From Cytophagales bacterium (GTDB taxonomy: Bacteria; Bacteroidota; Bacteroidia; Cytophagales; Cyclobacteriaceae), in NCBI GenBank assembly GCA_029262935.1, contig JAJCYK010000572.1, positions 1 to 7,748 of the forward strand: DNA of 7,748 bases, written 5' to 3'. The notes under the pieces were generated by a model that was given only the letters and a program-made list of their open reading frames with translations, was not told the DNA's origin and ran no database searches. A program made the translations under genes and the position numbers. Position 1 is the first letter of the stretch, and the number at the start of each line of letters is the position of its first letter. Of this stretch, positions 6,182 through 7,748 are shown piece by piece.

Positions 6182-6207
6182 CACTGATAATCTGTGCATT
6201 AGCAGTG
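6182..6207. repeat. Imperfect palindrome in the spacer ahead of the eCIS operon
   Basis: The arms CACTGATAAT (6182-6191) and ATTAGCAGTG (6198-6207) are inverted with 9 of 10 bases pairing around a 6-base centre (CTGTGC). It begins about 38 bp downstream of the stop of the TPR-like gene and about 100 bp upstream of the cap ATG. Neither strand carries a T-run after the second arm, so a standard intrinsic terminator is unlikely. A regulator-binding site or an mRNA hairpin is possible. The dyad is seen directly; its role is inferred. Confidence 0.5.
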
Positions 6208-6244
6208 AATAGTTGTAGTATAATTGAATTTTGAAGCTAAAAAT

Positions 6245-7654
6245 TTAGTGCGCCTTTGACTGGAGCCAATCACCGAAATTGATTAATTCATAACCCATTG
6301 GATCCCAATGAAGATTGTGGAGTTGAGAAAGGTGTTCATCTTGTTTTAGGGCGGTGTGTTGATATTGGTAATTGTGCCTCATTAACCATTTAAGCAAATG
6401 GTAAATTTGCGGTAATCTGGGGCAGACTGTGGATTTCAGCGTACGGATCTTTTTTCGAAATGTATCAATCTTATACTCGAACCAATCATAATCTTGGAGT
6501 TCTAAGATGTTCAATAATTCTAATAGTCTAATGCGTAAACTAACACAATTGCTTTGGTCTTTCCTGCAATTGGTTTGATTTAGTGTTTTGCCTACTTGAG
6601 CATAATTCCCTAAAGAAAAATACAAACCTGCTTCTAGCACCGCCCAGTTGTGCGTGCCTGAAAGGTCATTACGTACCAATGCTTTTTGTAATATTGCTTC
6701 GGCTTTTGTGTACTCTACTTGATGTAAATAAGCATAAAATTGCAGTTGCAACGCCTTAGAACATATACTGGAATTGTTTGCCTGTAATTCCATAGCAAAT
6801 TTTGCTGGGGCAAGAGCTTGCTGGTAGGCTCCTAATTGTACGTAAGTTTCAGCCAACTTTAGCAGTACTTGAGATTTTTTAACGGCACAATTTAGCACGC
6901 TATCTAAGTCCATATATTCAATAAGCTGTTGTGCAAAGTTATTAGCTGCCCTATAGTTCTGCTCTTTGATAAAGTGTTCTATTAGAGCCATTTCGTACCA
7001 GAAGTAAGCTCTTTTAGATTCTTCCGGTTGGAATCGATCACTTAGTTTTCGCAAAGCCGCACCACTTATTTGGGGGTTGCTTTCATTCCCATTTACTAGT
7101 ATACCACCGGTATTGTAATTGATCTCCTTTGCTTTCAGGATTTTACCAAATAATTTAAACGCTTTGTGTATGGTGTCATTATAATATTTGTGCTTAGAAA
7201 TCCCTTGGTATTTGCGGAGCATATCACAAGCAGCCAAATTCAAGTCAGGGAACTCGTAGCGTTCAGCTAGTTTAGAGGTTTTCTGAAGTAAAGAGATTCC
7301 ATTGGCTTTCATTCCTCGAGCTAATAAAATTTTCCCTTGGAGGAATGTTCTTCTACACTTAATTTCATTTCCAGAGCCATCAGCACTGTTTTGATCATCG
7401 GTTGGTGCCAATAGAATAAAATTGAGCAGGTCTTCTTCTAAACTCTTTTTTAGGTGGGAAAAGGCAGAATCGTTTTTTGATTCATATAAAACCTGGCAAG
7501 CTTGGGCATTGCTGTCTACCTTACTTTCGATCAGTAGCTCGAAAAGTTTGCTGCGCTTATGGTGATGGTCTTTGTATTTCACTCGGTAAAAATCTCGAAC
7601 AAATTGGACCTCACTAGGTTTTAAGCATTGTACTAAATGCTGGAGCCTTTCCAC
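6245..7654 (-). CDS. TPR-like helical repeat protein of unknown function, 469 aa
   Basis: The protein is nearly all alpha-helical. An N-terminal segment (1-82) with FVRDFYRVKYKD and KRSKLFELLIES is followed by helical hairpins with TPR character: 105-133 (GKILLARGMKANGISLLQKT and on), 216-246, 259-290, 300-326 and 336-360. The hairpins around 268-288 (AETYVQLGAYQQALAPAKFAM) and 340-358 (EAGLYFSLGNYAQVGKTLN) match the TPR pattern best. No signal peptide, membrane segment or enzymatic motif is visible, and no DNA-binding domain is recognised. The start is GTG at 7654; no ATG exists in frame upstream before a TAA at 7717-7715, so GTG is the reasonable choice. It lies 165 bp ahead of the cap gene ATG on the same strand, so it may be read through into the operon or be a separate unit. 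A scaffold or regulator of particle assembly is possible but not supported by sequence beyond its position. Confidence 0.85.
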   Translation of the reverse strand: MERLQHLVQCLKPSEVQFVRDFYRVKYKDHHHKRSKLFELLIESKVDSNAQACQVLYESKNDSAFSHLKKSLEEDLLNFILLAPTDDQNSADGSGNEIKCRRTFLQGKILLARGMKANGISLLQKTSKLAERYEFPDLNLAACDMLRKYQGISKHKYYNDTIHKAFKLFGKILKAKEINYNTGGILVNGNESNPQISGAALRKLSDRFQPEESKRAYFWYEMALIEHFIKEQNYRAANNFAQQLIEYMDLDSVLNCAVKKSQVLLKLAETYVQLGAYQQALAPAKFAMELQANNSSICSKALQLQFYAYLHQVEYTKAEAILQKALVRNDLSGTHNWAVLEAGLYFSLGNYAQVGKTLNQTNCRKDQSNCVSLRIRLLELLNILELQDYDWFEYKIDTFRKKIRTLKSTVCPRLPQIYHLLKWLMRHNYQYQHTALKQDEHLSQLHNLHWDPMGYELINFGDWLQSKAH

Positions 7655-7748
7655 TTGGATAATTACTGGTTGAGAAATTGAGCTGTCCCCAAAAAAAATA
7701 GTATGGGTAATAGTTTATGGCCGACTTTCAAATTGGTAACCCAACCTA
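7655..7748. other. Right-edge region upstream of the TPR-like gene
   Basis: This 94-bp stretch precedes the GTG start of the TPR-like gene. It contains an eight-base A run (7691-7698, T run on the minus strand) and a TTTG on the minus strand (7732-7729), but no -7 element at a fitting distance, so no promoter is assigned. The plus strand has an open frame from ATG 7704 to the window edge that is too short to judge. Confidence 0.3.

Larger units (their letters stand above)
6080..6244 (-). promoter_or_regulatory. Spacer between TPR-like gene and eCIS operon, candidate promoter region
   Basis: This is the longest gap among the eight genes, so it is the best place for an operon promoter. A sequence TAATTTTC on the minus strand (6124-6117) resembles the Bacteroidota -7 element TAnnTTTG with one mismatch, and would place the mRNA start about 30 bases ahead of the cap ATG. 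No matching TTTG is found at the proper distance upstream, so the call is weak. The region also holds the palindrome at 6182-6207 and the direct repeat at 6128-6145. No small gene is seen in it. Confidence 0.3.

Noticed and set aside
6182..6207. Intrinsic terminator for the TPR-like gene
   Set aside because: A stem can form but no T-run follows on the minus strand, so it is listed as a palindrome instead.
390..7654. Type VI secretion or prophage tail as the identity of the cluster
   Set aside because: The DUF4255 cap protein and gp19-type tubes with a one-gene sheath fit eCIS; no TssB/TssC-type split sheath, capsid, terminase or integrase gene is present in the window.
7704..7748. Possible divergent gene starting ATG 7704 on the plus strand after an A-rich leader
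   Set aside because: Only 15 codons are in view and its start is 49 bp from the opposing GTG, too little to support a call; the sequence to the right would decide.

Overview
The window is the structural (tail-building) section of an extracellular contractile injection system (eCIS), a phage-tail-like particle. The host is most likely a member of the Bacteroidota. Three things point there: spacers and gene leaders are AT-rich with no clear Shine-Dalgarno sequences, one gene starts with GTG, and the combination of a single sheath, two tubes and a short DUF4255 cap protein resembles Bacteroidota eCIS loci such as the one in Algoriphagus. No ribosomal or housekeeping gene fixes the taxon, so this assignment is an inference.

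All eight genes lie on the minus strand, so transcription runs from high to low coordinates. In that order they are: a helical TPR-like protein of unknown role (7654-6245); a 165-bp spacer holding an imperfect palindrome and an 11-bp-phased direct repeat; a DUF4255/Pvc16-type tail terminator (6079-5477); an unrecognised 433-residue beta-rich protein (5474-4173); the contractile sheath (4141-2759); two unusual cysteine-rich helical proteins of 314 and 283 residues (2720-1776 and 1744-893); a complete tail tube protein (860-390); and a second tube paralogue that runs off the left edge (378-1). The seven genes from the cap to the second tube are separated by only 2-37 bp and almost certainly form one operon. 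The baseplate, spike, tape-measure and ATPase genes expected of an eCIS are not here and probably lie beyond the left edge.

The cap, sheath and tube genes explain the trunk of the particle: an inner tube of gp19-like subunits, a contractile sheath around it, and a DUF4255 protein closing the distal end. The main novelty candidate is the pair of cysteine-rich proteins inserted between sheath and tube. They carry 20 and 19 cysteines, while the complete sheath, tube, cap and 433-residue proteins together carry three. They have no visible signal peptide and share a short CKxGLxDxI motif. I recognise no family for them. The 433-residue protein between cap and sheath is a second candidate for an undescribed particle component.

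Two start sites are moved inward from the longest open frames: the cap protein to ATG 6079 and the 433-residue protein to ATG 5474. The plus strand appears to have no real gene, apart from a doubtful 15-codon open end at the right edge.
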